DNA of 64,000 nt from Janthinobacterium violaceinigrum (lineage in GTDB: Bacteria > Pseudomonadota > Gammaproteobacteria > Burkholderiales > Burkholderiaceae_D), in the NCBI RefSeq assembly GCF_009208555.1, contig NZ_WFLI01000007.1, positions 62,001 through 126,000 of the forward strand, given 5' to 3'. Below the pieces are notes generated by a model. That model was not told where the DNA came from. It searched no databases and worked only from the letters and a program-made list of their open reading frames with translations. Position numbers and translations under genes: made by a program. Of this stretch, positions 38,547 to 47,781 are shown one piece after another (position 1 is the first letter of the stretch; every line of letters begins with the position of its first letter).

Positions 38547-39677
38547 TTAAGATAAGTCAGCCAAGGGATGCTGCGTCCACGGCGCCGTAAAATACTCGTC
38601 CAGATACGCGGCGCTGACGTCAGCCAGGCTGGCCGGCTGCCACTGCGGCGCGTTGTCCTTGTCGATCAGCAAAGCGCGCACGCCTTCGCTGAAGTCCCCA
38701 TGGGCGCAACATTGCACGGCAACGATCAGTTCCAGCTGGAACACTTGCGCCAGACTCATGTGGCGCGTGCGCTCGCGCATGGCCCATACCAGGGCGGCCG
38801 AACTGGGCGCGCCCTTGTCCAGCGAGTGGGCGGCCTTTTGCAACCAGGCCACATCGCCGTCATACGCGGCGATGGCGGCCACCACTTCGGGCAAGGTGGG
38901 CGCTTGCGTCAGCGCGGCGATGGCGTCGAAGTTGGCGCGCACTTCGGAGACGGGCAGCATGGACGTTGGCGCCGACAAGCCGCGCAGCAAGCGGCCCAGC
39001 TGCTGGTGGTTCGCCTGCGGGCTCGCTTGCCATTGCGCCAGCGCCAGCGCGTCGAGCACCATGACGCGCTCTTCCTGGCGCAGGAAATAGTCGCCCAGGC
39101 CCGCAAACAGGGCATCGGCCGCGTTCAGCGGTGCGCCCGTCAAGCCCAGGAACAGGCCGCTGCGTCCCGGCATGCGGCCCAGGAACCAGCTGCCGCCCAC
39201 GTCGGGGAACAGGCCAATCGTGATTTCCGGCATGGCGATGCGCGTGCTTTCCGTCACCACACGGTGGCTGGCGCCCGCCATCAGGCCCAGGCCGCCGCCC
39301 ATGACGATGCCGCCGCCCCACACGAGCAGCGGTTTCGCATACGTATGGATGCGGTGGTCGAGCCGGTATTCCTCGGCAAAGAAAGCCAGCGCCTGCGGGT
39401 TGGGCACGACGCCAGGTTGCTCCACGACGGCGCCGCGCAGGCTGCGCACGTCGCCGCCGGCACAGAATGCCTTGTCCGTCGACGATTGCAGCACCACGCA
39501 GGCGACGGCGTCGTCAGCGGCCCAACGCACGAGGGCGCCATCGATGGCGCGGATCATGTCCAGGGTCAAGGCGTGCAGGGACTTCGGCGCATCGAGCGTG
39601 ATGACGCCCAGCTTCATGCCGCCGGGACAGTCGCGCTCTTCCAGTTTCACTGTCTCGACATTGACGATTTCAACCAT
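38547..39677 (-). CDS. 3-hydroxyisobutyryl-CoA hydrolase (crotonase superfamily)
   Basis: Releases free 3-hydroxyisobutyrate from its CoA ester, an unusual hydrolysis step specific to valine breakdown. A 376-aa crotonase-fold protein of HIBCH length (longer than hydratases). It has CAGGDVRSL, GGGLGLM and the MPEITIGLFPDVGGSWFLGR motif with the catalytic Glu and Asp. The ATG at 39677 overlaps the end of the enoyl-CoA hydratase gene by 8 bp, so the longer frame to 39770 is rejected. The context (between hydratase and mmsB) agrees fully. Confidence 0.9.
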   Translation of the reverse strand: MVEIVNVETVKLEERDCPGGMKLGVITLDAPKSLHALTLDMIRAIDGALVRWAADDAVACVVLQSSTDKAFCAGGDVRSLRGAVVEQPGVVPNPQALAFFAEEYRLDHRIHTYAKPLLVWGGGIVMGGGLGLMAGASHRVVTESTRIAMPEITIGLFPDVGGSWFLGRMPGRSGLFLGLTGAPLNAADALFAGLGDYFLRQEERVMVLDALALAQWQASPQANHQQLGRLLRGLSAPTSMLPVSEVRANFDAIAALTQAPTLPEVVAAIAAYDGDVAWLQKAAHSLDKGAPSSAALVWAMRERTRHMSLAQVFQLELIVAVQCCAHGDFSEGVRALLIDKDNAPQWQPASLADVSAAYLDEYFTAPWTQHPLADLS

Positions 39678-40455
39678 TCTTCCACTCCGCCGGCCGTTTT
39701 TCCAGGAAGGCCTGCACGCCTTCTTTCTGGTCCTGCGTATCGAACAGGCCCAGGAACAGGGTGCGTTCATCGGGCAGGGAAGCGACCAGCGGATGGCTGC
39801 GCGCGCCCTGGATCAGGGTCTTGCACGCCGTCACGCTGCTGGGGCTTTGACGGGCCACCTTGGCGGCCAGCGCCAGCGCCGTGGCGGCAGCCTTGCCGGT
39901 CGGCACGACTTCCTCGACCAGGCCGATGGCCAGGGCCTTGGCCGCGTCGACCCGCTCGCCGCACAAGATCATGCGCTTGGCCCAGCCTTCGCCCACCAGC
40001 CACGGCAAGTGCTGCGTGCCGCCCGCGCACGGCAGCAAGCCGACGGATGCTTCCGGCAAGGCCATCTGCGCGTGTTCCTCGGCGATGCGGATGTCGCAGG
40101 CCAGCGCGCATTCGAGACCGCCGCCCATGGCATAGCCATTGATGGCGGCGATGCTGACGCCGCGAAACGCGGACAGCGCCTCGAACGCCTCGCCAAACGC
40201 GGCGGCCATCTTGAACGCCATGTCCTTGTCGCCGTCGGCAAACACTTTCAAGTCGGCGCCGGCCGAGAAGAACTTGGCGCCGCCGCCCGTGATCACCAGC
40301 GCATACACGTCCGGGTCCCCATTCAGGTCGGCCACCAGGTCCCTCAGCGCGTTCAGGCTGGCGAGGGTCCACGTGTGGGCGGGCGGGTTGTCGAGGGTCA
40401 CCAGGGCCGTGTGGCCACGGCGCTCGAGCAGCAGATTGGTATACACTTTGGTCAT
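39670..40455 (-). CDS. Enoyl-CoA hydratase (methacrylyl-CoA hydration)
   Basis: A 261-aa crotonase. Both catalytic glutamates are present, in GGGLECALACDIRIA and ALPEASVGLLPCAGGT, and the oxyanion-hole motif is FSAGADLK. In this operon it should hydrate methacrylyl-CoA to 3-hydroxyisobutyryl-CoA. Its start overlaps the stop of the acyl-CoA dehydrogenase gene by 4 bp, and its end overlaps the hydrolase gene by 8 bp, so the three genes are translationally coupled. Confidence 0.9.
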   Translation of the reverse strand: MTKVYTNLLLERRGHTALVTLDNPPAHTWTLASLNALRDLVADLNGDPDVYALVITGGGAKFFSAGADLKVFADGDKDMAFKMAAAFGEAFEALSAFRGVSIAAINGYAMGGGLECALACDIRIAEEHAQMALPEASVGLLPCAGGTQHLPWLVGEGWAKRMILCGERVDAAKALAIGLVEEVVPTGKAAATALALAAKVARQSPSSVTACKTLIQGARSHPLVASLPDERTLFLGLFDTQDQKEGVQAFLEKRPAEWKNG

Positions 40456-41612
40456 CGTAAGGTCTCCGTGGCGCCGTCTTTCAAGATCGCTCGCGCGACG
40501 ATCAGGCGCATGATTTCATTTGTCCCTTCCAGGATCTGGTGCACGCGCGTGTCGCGCACATGGCGCTCGAGCGGGTACTCGCGGATGTAGCCGTAGCCGC
40601 CATGCAGTTGCAGCGCATCGTTGGCTACATTGAAGCCCACATCCGTGGCGAAGCGTTTTGCCATGGCGCAATACGCCGTGGCGTCCGGGCTTTCCTGGTC
40701 CAGTTTCCAGGCCGCCAGGCGCACCATCTGGCGCGCCGCCACCAGTTCCGTCAGCATGTCGGCCAGCTTGAATTGCAGCGCCTGGAATTGCGCCAGCTCG
40801 CGGCCGAACTGCGTGCGTTCCTTCATGTAGGCCTGCGCGCGCGTGAGGGCGGCCTGCGCCGTGCCCACCGAGCACACGGCAATATTGATGCGCCCGCCAT
40901 CGATGCCCTTCATGGCGATGGCAAAGCCTTCGCCTTCCGCGCCCAGCAAGTTAGCAACAGGAACTTTCACCTGGTCGAAGCTGATGATGCGCGTGGGCTG
41001 GCTGTTCCAGCCCATCTTTTCTTCTTTCTTGCCATACACGATGCCGGGCAGATTCGCCGGCACGGCAAAGGCGGAAATGCCGGCCGCGCCCTCGCCGCCC
41101 GTGCGCGCCATGACGATCAGCATGTCCGTCTGGCCCGCGCCGGAAATAAACGCTTTCGTGCCATCGAGTACGTAAAAGTCACCGTCCCTGACGGCTTTCG
41201 TGCGCAGGGACGCCGCGTCGGAACCCGATTGCGGTTCCGTCAGGCAATAGCTGGCCAACTTCTGGCCGGCGGCCAGGGCCGGCACCCACTCGTCGCACAG
41301 GGCTTCCTGCCCCCAGCGCGACAGCATCCAGGTGGCCATGTTGTGGATCGTGATGTAGGCCGTGGTCGAGGTGCAGCCGCCCGCCAGCTCTTCAAACACG
41401 ATGGCCGCATCCTGGCGCGACAGGCCCAGGCCGCCCCAGCGCTGCGGCGTGTACAGGCCGCAAAAGCCCATCTCGCCCGCCTTGGCAATGGTTTCCACCG
41501 GGAAGATCGATTCCGCATCCCAATGCGCCGCGTGCGGCGCCAGTTCGCCTTCGGCAAACGCGCGCGCCGCCTGCTGGAACTCGCGCTGCTCGTCGCTCAG
41601 TTCAAAGTCCAT
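40452..41612 (-). CDS. Acyl-CoA dehydrogenase (isobutyryl-CoA dehydrogenase)
   Basis: A 386-aa FAD enzyme. The motifs YCLTEPQSGSDAASLRT, KAFISGAGQTDMLIVMAR and the C-terminal QLHGGYGYIREYPLERHVRD...ILEGTNEIMRLIVAR are of the short/branched-chain dehydrogenase type, with the catalytic Glu in the ILEGTNE segment. The operon position, directly before hydratase, hydrolase and mmsB, points to isobutyryl-CoA as substrate. It lies 9 bp after mmsA. Confidence 0.92.
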   Translation of the reverse strand: MDFELSDEQREFQQAARAFAEGELAPHAAHWDAESIFPVETIAKAGEMGFCGLYTPQRWGGLGLSRQDAAIVFEELAGGCTSTTAYITIHNMATWMLSRWGQEALCDEWVPALAAGQKLASYCLTEPQSGSDAASLRTKAVRDGDFYVLDGTKAFISGAGQTDMLIVMARTGGEGAAGISAFAVPANLPGIVYGKKEEKMGWNSQPTRIISFDQVKVPVANLLGAEGEGFAIAMKGIDGGRINIAVCSVGTAQAALTRAQAYMKERTQFGRELAQFQALQFKLADMLTELVAARQMVRLAAWKLDQESPDATAYCAMAKRFATDVGFNVANDALQLHGGYGYIREYPLERHVRDTRVHQILEGTNEIMRLIVARAILKDGATETLR

Positions 41613-41621
41613 GACAGCTCC

Positions 41622-43130
41622 TTACTTGAGGCTGATGGTGGTGTTGACCTTGCCCACCGAGGCCGCATCCGTGAACCAGCGCTGGGTGATCGTCTGCGTC
41701 TGCGTGTAGAACAGCACGACCTGCTTGCCGAACGGGCCCAGGTCGCCCAGCTTGGAGCCGCGCGAACCCGTAAAGCTGAACAGGGGAACGGGCACGGGAA
41801 TGGGCACGTTGATACCGACTTGCCCCACGTCGATTTCTTCCTGGAAGTAACGGGCCGCCGCGCCGCTTTGCGTGAACAGGGCCGTGCCGTTGCCGTTCGG
41901 ATTCGCGTTGACGAGGGCAATCGCTTCGTCCAGCGTATCGACTTCGACGACGATCAGCACGGGGCCAAAGATTTCCTGGTCATACACGACCATGCCGGGC
42001 TTCACGCCGGACAAGATCGTCGGTCCCACGAAGTTACCGTTCGGATAGCCATCAACCTTGACGTCGCGGCCGTCCAGGGTCAGCACGGCGCCCTGCTCGA
42101 TGCCCTTGGCAACGAGGCTGAACACGCGCTCCTTGGCTGCGCAGGAAATGACAGGGCCCAGGTCCGGATTGTCCTTGCCCGCGCCTACCGTCAGGGTTTG
42201 CGCCTTGGCCGCCAGTTCCGGCAGCCACTCGCGCGCTTCGCCCACCAGTACGGCGACGGACGCCGCCATGCAGCGCTGGCCGGCGGCGCCGAAGCCGGCG
42301 CCCAGCAACTGGTTCAGGGTCTGTTCCTTGTTGGCGTCAGGCAAGACGACGGCATGGTTCTTGGCACCCATCATGCATTGCGCACGCTTGCCGTTCAGGC
42401 TGGCGCGCTGGTACACATGCGTGCCCACCTTGCTGGAGCCGACAAACGAGATCGCCTTGATGTCCGGATGGTCGCACAGGGCGTTGACCACGTCTTCGCC
42501 GCCGTGTATCACGTTCAGCACGCCAGCCGGGATGCCCGCCTGCAAGGCCAGGCGCACGAGCTTTTCCGTCACCAGCGGATCTTGCTCCGACGGTTTCAAG
42601 ACAAACGTATTGCCGCAGGCAATTGCCATCGGGAACATCCACAGGGGGATCATGGCGGGGAAGTTGAACGGAGTAATGCCCGCGCACACGCCCAGCGGCT
42701 GCATCACGCTGTAGGTATCGACGCCGCCGGCCACGTTTTGCGCATACTCGCCCATTTGCAGGGTGCCGATATTGGCGGCGTGCTCGACCACTTCCAGGCC
42801 GCGGAACACATCGCCTTCCGCGTCCAGCAGGGTCTTGCCCTGTTCCATCGTCAAGGTGGCGGCCAGGTCGGCCATGTTTTCGCGGATCAGCTGCTGCAAT
42901 TTGAGGAAGATGCGCGCGCGGGCGCCGATCGGCGTCTTGCGCCAGGTTTTGAAGGCGCGCTGGGCCGAGGCGATGGCCGCGTTCACTTCGTCCGGCGTGG
43001 CGAACGGCACCTTGGCCAGGACTTCCTGCGTGGCGGGGTTGACGACGTCGCGCCAGACGGTGGTCTGGGATTCAACCCACTCGCCGTTGATCAAGAGGGG
43101 AACGGTCGGAATAGCGTTTTGCGTGGTCAC
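41622..43130 (-). CDS. mmsA: CoA-acylating methylmalonate-semialdehyde dehydrogenase
   Basis: Converts methylmalonate semialdehyde to propionyl-CoA, the last step of the valine pathway. The 502 aa match the family. The NAD-binding motif [10 protein letters not shown] is present, and the catalytic C287 lies in GQRCMAAS. It uses CoA as acceptor, unlike ordinary aldehyde dehydrogenases. It is the first gene of the operon and is divergent from the ScfR-type regulator. Its predicted promoter (TTGTGC/TATACC, 43149-43178 on the minus strand) is overlapped by a TTTGCA-type operator. Confidence 0.94.
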   Translation of the reverse strand: MTTQNAIPTVPLLINGEWVESQTTVWRDVVNPATQEVLAKVPFATPDEVNAAIASAQRAFKTWRKTPIGARARIFLKLQQLIRENMADLAATLTMEQGKTLLDAEGDVFRGLEVVEHAANIGTLQMGEYAQNVAGGVDTYSVMQPLGVCAGITPFNFPAMIPLWMFPMAIACGNTFVLKPSEQDPLVTEKLVRLALQAGIPAGVLNVIHGGEDVVNALCDHPDIKAISFVGSSKVGTHVYQRASLNGKRAQCMMGAKNHAVVLPDANKEQTLNQLLGAGFGAAGQRCMAASVAVLVGEAREWLPELAAKAQTLTVGAGKDNPDLGPVISCAAKERVFSLVAKGIEQGAVLTLDGRDVKVDGYPNGNFVGPTILSGVKPGMVVYDQEIFGPVLIVVEVDTLDEAIALVNANPNGNGTALFTQSGAAARYFQEEIDVGQVGINVPIPVPVPLFSFTGSRGSKLGDLGPFGKQVVLFYTQTQTITQRWFTDAASVGKVNTTISLK

Positions 43131-43148
43131 TCGGTGTCTCCTTGTGTG

Positions 43149-43178
43149 GGTATAGGTCTGTTTGCATTATTCGCACAA
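43149..43178 (-). promoter_or_regulatory. Candidate promoter of the valine operon
   Basis: On the minus strand, TTGTGC (43173-43178) and TATACC (43149-43154) with 18-bp spacing, ending 19 bp upstream of the mmsA start. The operator copy at 43161-43175 fills the spacer. Confidence 0.45.
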
Positions 43179-43261
43179 TCGCCGCCACGAACAAGGCGTG
43201 AAAATGCGAGATAATGCAAAGATGAATCTGTTAATCTGCAAAGATTGTAAATTTGCAGATT
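43161..43261. promoter_or_regulatory. Operator cluster of TTTGCA/TGCAAA repeats
   Basis: Site A, TTTGCATTATTCGCA (43161-43175), is mirrored by site B, TGCGAGATAATGCAAA (43205-43220), as an inverted repeat with one extra base. Site B contains a GATAAT -10 for the regulator gene (43210-43215). Site C is a perfect 10-bp inverted repeat: AATCTGCAAA (43233-43242) and TTTGCAGATT (43252-43261). RamB/ScfR-type regulators are known to bind TTTGCAAA-like motifs, so this fits control of mmsA and of the regulator itself. Confidence 0.6.
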
Positions 43262-43287
43262 CCGCAAACCGGGGAAGAGGAGACGCG

Positions 43288-44670
43288 ATGGCGAAGGTTT
43301 TCATGGGCGTGCGCCTGCAGCGCCTGCGCGAGGAACGGCGCATGACGCAGGTGGCGCTGGCCAAGTCCCTGGGCATCTCGCCCAGCTACCTGAACCAGAT
43401 GGAACGCAACCAGCGTCCGCTGACGGTGCCGATCTTGCTGCGCATCGGCAGCGTGCTGGGCGTCGATCCGCAAATCTTTTCCGAACACGACAGCGCCAGC
43501 CTGGTGGCCGACGTGCGCGATGTGTTCGGCGAATTGCCCGACGCGCCGCCCACCTCGATGGCGGAACTCAAAATGCTGGTGGAAAACATGCCGGAACTGG
43601 CCCGCTCGATCCTGCTGTTGCAGCGGCGCTACCGGGTGATGGCGGAACGGGCCGATACCCTGGCCGCGCGCCTCGACGACGGCAGCCGCGGCGCCAGCTC
43701 GGCGGCGCCATCCACGGACGAGGAGGTGCGCGAATACCTGAACCGGCGGCAAAATTACATCGATGAGCTGGACCGGGCGGCGGAGCGCGTGGCGGGCGAA
43801 CTCGATCCGTCCCTGCGCACGCTCGATGCGCTGCAGGGGCGTCTGCTGGAACGCCACGGCATCCGGGTGCAACTGTCCGATGGCGACGCGGGCATGGTGC
43901 GCAAGCACCGCTACGATGCCCAGCAACACATATTGTGGCTGCCCGACACCCTGACGGGCGGCCAGCGCGCGTTCCAGATGGCGGCGCAGATCAGCCTGCT
44001 CGAGCACAGCGAGCTGATCGACGCCCTCGTGCTGGCGGCGGGCTTGTCCGGCGCGGCCGCGCAAACGGGCGCGCGCCTGGCATTCTCGAATTACTTTGCA
44101 GGCGCCCTGCTGATGCCCTACCAGCGCTTTTTGCAGGCGGCGGAAAGCCGCGCCTACGATATCGAGCGCCTGGCGCACCAGTTCGGCGTGGGTTTTGAGG
44201 CCGTGTGCCACCGGCTGAGCACCATGCAGCGCCCCGATGCCGCGGGCTTGCCCTTCTTCTTCGTGCGCGTCGACCGCGCGGGCAATGTCTCGAAGCGCCA
44301 GTCGGCCACGGACTTTCACTTTTCCAGGGTGGGCGGCACGTGTCCGCTATGGATCGTCTACGACGCGTTCAGCCATCCGGGCCAGGTACTGACGCAGGTG
44401 GCCAGCATGCCGGACGGCTGCACCTATCTGTGGATTGCGCGCCAGGTCAGCACGGCCTCGCCCGGATTCCGGGCGCCCGGCAAGACCTTTGCCGTGGCGC
44501 TGGGCTGCGACATCTCGCAGGCGCACCGGCTGATCTATTCGAAAGGACTCGATCTGCACGACCCGTCCAGCGCCACGCCGATCGGCACGGGCTGCAAGGT
44601 GTGCGAGCGGCAAAGCTGCCCGCAGCGGGCGTTTCCGTCGCTGTTGCTGCCGCCGCCCGTCTCGGCCTAG
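43288..44670 (+). CDS. XRE/ScfR-type short-chain fatty acyl regulator (IrrE-like and DUF2083 domains)
   Basis: A 460-aa regulator of the RamB/ScfR family. It has an N-terminal XRE HTH (about 8-62, RMTQVALAKSLGISPSYLNQMERN), a middle M78/IrrE-like part and a C-terminal DUF2083 part with conserved cysteines (LGCDISQAHRLIY, GTGCKVCERQSC). Family members sense acyl-CoA-type signals and control propionate or acetate metabolism. Divergence from the valine operon, which yields propionyl-CoA, fits this. The ATG at 43288 follows AGGAG with 5-nt spacing. The frame opens upstream to 43162 through the operator region and is not used. The stop codon overlaps that of the adenosine deaminase gene on the other strand. 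Confidence 0.88.
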   Translation: MAKVFMGVRLQRLREERRMTQVALAKSLGISPSYLNQMERNQRPLTVPILLRIGSVLGVDPQIFSEHDSASLVADVRDVFGELPDAPPTSMAELKMLVENMPELARSILLLQRRYRVMAERADTLAARLDDGSRGASSAAPSTDEEVREYLNRRQNYIDELDRAAERVAGELDPSLRTLDALQGRLLERHGIRVQLSDGDAGMVRKHRYDAQQHILWLPDTLTGGQRAFQMAAQISLLEHSELIDALVLAAGLSGAAAQTGARLAFSNYFAGALLMPYQRFLQAAESRAYDIERLAHQFGVGFEAVCHRLSTMQRPDAAGLPFFFVRVDRAGNVSKRQSATDFHFSRVGGTCPLWIVYDAFSHPGQVLTQVASMPDGCTYLWIARQVSTASPGFRAPGKTFAVALGCDISQAHRLIYSKGLDLHDPSSATPIGTGCKVCERQSCPQRAFPSLLLPPPVSA

Positions 44671-45743
44671 GAGGCGTCGATGACGCGCGCGCGCAGCGCG
44701 TCGAATTCGCGCGCAAATTGCGCGCGCCAGTCGCGCCGCGTGGATTCGTCTATCCAGGCCGCGTCCAGGCCATTCAACATGAAGCCGCGCATGTCGTCCA
44801 GGCCGAAGCCGAATTCGCGCATCATCATCCAGGCGCCCGTCGGCGTCACGTGGTGCAGGGTCGGGTCGTCCGTGTTCGGATGCAGTTTCAGGCCCAGCTT
44901 GGCCATGGCGCGGATCGGGTGATCGAGGGCCCAGCGCTCGGGCGCCAGGGTGCGCAGATAATACGAATTGGTCGGCACCACGGTAAATACCAGGCCCCGC
45001 TCCACGCAGCGCTGCGCCAGTTCAGGATTGTCGACGATGGTGTAGCCGTGGTCGACCCGGTCCACCTGCAGCTGCTCGATGGCCGTCTCCACATTCATCC
45101 ACGGCATGCCGAATTCGCCCGCGTGCGCCGTGCACTTGAAGCCGGCCTCGCGCGCGGCGCGGTAGGCTTCGATGAAGAGTTCCGGCGGGCGGTCGTTTTC
45201 GCGGTAATCGATGCCGATGCCGATCACTTCCGGCGCGCGGTGCGCCTTCATCCATTCCACCATCTGCACGGCTTCCGCAGGAGCCGCTTCGCGGTCGATG
45301 CTGGGGATCAGGCGGCCGATCACGCCGAAATCGCGCTGCGCGTCGCGGATGGCGGCCACGATGGCGTCTTGCGCCGCATCGTAGCGGATGCCCGACACGC
45401 GCACGGTGCCGGTGGGATTCCAGAAGAACTCCGCGTAGCGCACGCCGTGGCCATGCACGTCTTCCAGGTATTCGTAGGCGAGGCAATACAGGTCCGTCGG
45501 CGAGACGATCAGGTGCGCGTCGAGCGCGCGCAGCACGCGCAGCACGCCGACGGGCTTGTCGCCGCGCGTGTAGAACGCGTCGATTTCCTCGGGAGTGACG
45601 ACATTGCCCGTCTTGGCGGCCAGCGCACGGAAAGTGGCTTGCCGCACCGTGCCGAACAGGTGGCAATGCAGCTCCACTTTCGGCATGGCGCGTAAAAACT
45701 GTTCGATGCTCAGGGCAGGCAGGGTGTCGGCAGGATGACTCAT
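44667..45743 (-). CDS. Adenosine deaminase family protein
   Basis: A 358-aa zinc hydrolase that should deaminate adenosine (or adenine) to inosine (or hypoxanthine). The metal ligands are H26 and H28 in ELHCHLFGT, a His in TAHAGE, and the Asp in NTDDP. The catalytic Glu is in HAGE, and DHGY is present. The HxH motif is followed by LFG rather than the classical LDG, so the exact purine substrate is open. It is the last gene of the nucleoside operon, 28 bp after the nucleoside hydrolase. Its stop codon is embedded with that of the regulator on the other strand in CTAG. Confidence 0.88.
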   Translation of the reverse strand: MSHPADTLPALSIEQFLRAMPKVELHCHLFGTVRQATFRALAAKTGNVVTPEEIDAFYTRGDKPVGVLRVLRALDAHLIVSPTDLYCLAYEYLEDVHGHGVRYAEFFWNPTGTVRVSGIRYDAAQDAIVAAIRDAQRDFGVIGRLIPSIDREAAPAEAVQMVEWMKAHRAPEVIGIGIDYRENDRPPELFIEAYRAAREAGFKCTAHAGEFGMPWMNVETAIEQLQVDRVDHGYTIVDNPELAQRCVERGLVFTVVPTNSYYLRTLAPERWALDHPIRAMAKLGLKLHPNTDDPTLHHVTPTGAWMMMREFGFGLDDMRGFMLNGLDAAWIDESTRRDWRAQFAREFDALRARVIDAS

Positions 45744-45771
45744 GAAGCTCGCTTCGTTAGTGGAAAAAGGG

Positions 45772-46716
45772 TCAGACGAGAATGGCGGCCAGGCGGCGCA
45801 TCAAGCGTTCGATGGCGGCCGGGCCATCGGCCAGCATCGCCACCTGCGTGTTGATAGCGGCGCGGCGCGGCACGCGGAATTCGCACACCGTCATGCCGCG
45901 CGTCAGTTCGCCCGTCAATTCGATGGCCACGTGGGCCGGCTGGAACTGGAACAGCTGCGGCGCTTCCAGGTACAAGGCCACCACGGGGTCGTACATGGGC
46001 ATGGGCACGGAACCGTCGGCACTGCGGATGCGCACATACGCTTCCAGGTAGCCGGCCAGACGCTGCGCGCGCGGCGTGCCGATGGCGCGCAGGCGTTCCA
46101 CTTCCACGTTCGTCACCAGCAGCTGGCGGCACAGGTTCAGGCCGAACATGCGCAACGGAATGCCCGCATTGAACACCTGGGCAGCCGCTTCCGGGTCGGC
46201 ATAGATATTGAATTCCGCCGCCGCCGTGTGGTTGCCCTGGTCGGTCGAGCCGCCCATCAGGATGATCTCGACGATTTTTTCCGCGATGTCCGGCGCGCGG
46301 CTCAAGGCCGTGGCCAGGTTCGTCATCGGCGCAATGGCCATGATGGTGATCTGGCCCGGATGCGCGCGCACGGCGGCGATCAGCGCGTCGACGGCATGGC
46401 CGGCAGCATCCGTAGCCGCGCCGGGCGGCAGGATCTCGCCTGTCGTCGGCATGCCGCTGTCGCCGAGGATGCGCTGCGCCGTCTCGATGACGCCGGCCAG
46501 CGGTTCTTCGCAGCCGCGGTAGATGGGCACCGTCAAGCCATCATTGGCCTTGATGCGCAAGGCATTGTCGTAGGTGATGTCGACGGGCGCATTGCCCGCC
46601 ACCACGCTCACGCCCAGCCACTCGATATCGGGATTGCTGCCCAGAAGCAGCATCGTCAGCCAGTCGTCAAAACCGGGATCGGTATCGAGCCAGATTTTCT
46701 TGAGGGGTTTGTCCAT
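45772..46716 (-). CDS. Nucleoside hydrolase
   Basis: A 314-aa inosine-uridine-preferring nucleoside hydrolase-like enzyme that splits ribonucleosides into base and ribose. The calcium-binding signature DTDPGFDD is at 11-18, AEFNIYADPEAA near 168-179, and MTNLATAL is present. The position that usually carries the leaving-group-activating His (HDP) reads Y242-D243-P244, which may change specificity. It lies between the ABC transporter ATPase (20 bp upstream) and adenosine deaminase, strongly suggesting salvage of imported nucleosides. Confidence 0.9.
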   Translation of the reverse strand: MDKPLKKIWLDTDPGFDDWLTMLLLGSNPDIEWLGVSVVAGNAPVDITYDNALRIKANDGLTVPIYRGCEEPLAGVIETAQRILGDSGMPTTGEILPPGAATDAAGHAVDALIAAVRAHPGQITIMAIAPMTNLATALSRAPDIAEKIVEIILMGGSTDQGNHTAAAEFNIYADPEAAAQVFNAGIPLRMFGLNLCRQLLVTNVEVERLRAIGTPRAQRLAGYLEAYVRIRSADGSVPMPMYDPVVALYLEAPQLFQFQPAHVAIELTGELTRGMTVCEFRVPRRAAINTQVAMLADGPAAIERLMRRLAAILV

Positions 46717-46736
46717 GATGGTCTCCGGTTAAAACA

Positions 46737-47768
46737 TCAGGCAGCCAAGCACAGGGCGCTGTCGGACGGCAGCACGAACGAGACGACCGTGCCTTCGCGC
46801 CAGGCGGCGCCACCGGCCGCGCAGATGCCCTTGACCTGGCCCAGCGGCGTTTGCAGCAGGTATTCGACGGTGTCGCCCAGGAAGCCCCGTGCCAGCACGG
46901 TGCCCGGGTATTGAGCGCTTGCGTCGTCCGGCGCGCACACGCGCACCTTGTCCGGACGCCAGCCCAGCACCGTCGTTCCGGCAGCAACGGGAGACGTGTA
47001 CGGCAGGCTGGCGCCCGCGTGGTGCAGCGCGCCGTCGCGGTAGTCGAACAGGTTCTCGAAGCCCATGAAGTTGGCGACGAAGCGCGTCGACGGCGTATTG
47101 AAGACGGCTTCCGGCGCAGCCAATTGCTCAATGCGCCCGCCGTTCATGACGACGATGCGGTCGGACAGGGCCAGCGCTTCTTCCTGATCGTGCGTCACGT
47201 ACAGCATGGTGATGCCCAGTTCGCGCTGGATGCGGCGCAATTCGGCGCGCATCTGCACGCGCAGCTTGGCGTCCAGGTTCGACAGCGGTTCATCGAGCAG
47301 CAGCAGGGCCGGCTCGACGACGATGGCGCGCGCCAGCGCCACGCGCTGCTGCTGGCCGCCCGACATCTGCGCCGGCAGGCGCGTTTCAAAGCCCGTCAGG
47401 CCCACGGCGGCAATCACGGCTTCCACTTTCGTTTTCAGCAGGGCCGGCGCCACCTTGCGCAGGCGCAGGCCGAACGCGATGTTGTCGTACACGTTCAGGT
47501 GCGGGAACAGCGCGTACGACTGGAAGACCATGCCGATATTGCGCTTGTTCGGCGCCAGCTTGCCGATTTCGCGGCCATCCAGCACGATGCGGCCCGACTG
47601 CAGCGGCATCAGGCCGGCGATCGCGCGCATGGTGGTGGTCTTGCCGCAGCCGCTGGGGCCCAGCAGCGAGATCAGTTCGCCCTGCTCGACGTGCAGGTCC
47701 AGGTCCTTCACGGACGTCGTGTTCTTGGCGTAGCCGAGGTTCAGCTTGTGCAGTTCCAGATAACTCAT
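46737..47768 (-). CDS. ABC transporter ATP-binding protein (PotA/FbpC class)
   Basis: A 343-aa ATPase. The Walker A is LLGPSGCGKTT, the Q-loop VFQSYALFPHL, the signature MSGGQQQRVALARA, the Walker B LLLLDEPLSNLDAKL, and the switch His lies in VTHDQEEAL. A C-terminal TOBE-type regulatory domain (about 240-340) follows. This class energises polyamine, ferric iron, thiamine or 2-aminoethylphosphonate importers. In this operon the cargo is more likely a nucleoside or purine, because nucleoside hydrolase and adenosine deaminase follow directly. Confidence 0.9.
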   Translation of the reverse strand: MSYLELHKLNLGYAKNTTSVKDLDLHVEQGELISLLGPSGCGKTTTMRAIAGLMPLQSGRIVLDGREIGKLAPNKRNIGMVFQSYALFPHLNVYDNIAFGLRLRKVAPALLKTKVEAVIAAVGLTGFETRLPAQMSGGQQQRVALARAIVVEPALLLLDEPLSNLDAKLRVQMRAELRRIQRELGITMLYVTHDQEEALALSDRIVVMNGGRIEQLAAPEAVFNTPSTRFVANFMGFENLFDYRDGALHHAGASLPYTSPVAAGTTVLGWRPDKVRVCAPDDASAQYPGTVLARGFLGDTVEYLLQTPLGQVKGICAAGGAAWREGTVVSFVLPSDSALCLAA

Positions 47769-47781
47769 GGTGTGTTGCCTC

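Noticed and set aside
45769..45777. GGGTCAGAC as a second copy of the REP-like element
   Set aside because: Only a partial match, overlapping the stop codon of the nucleoside hydrolase and without inverted arms; probably chance.
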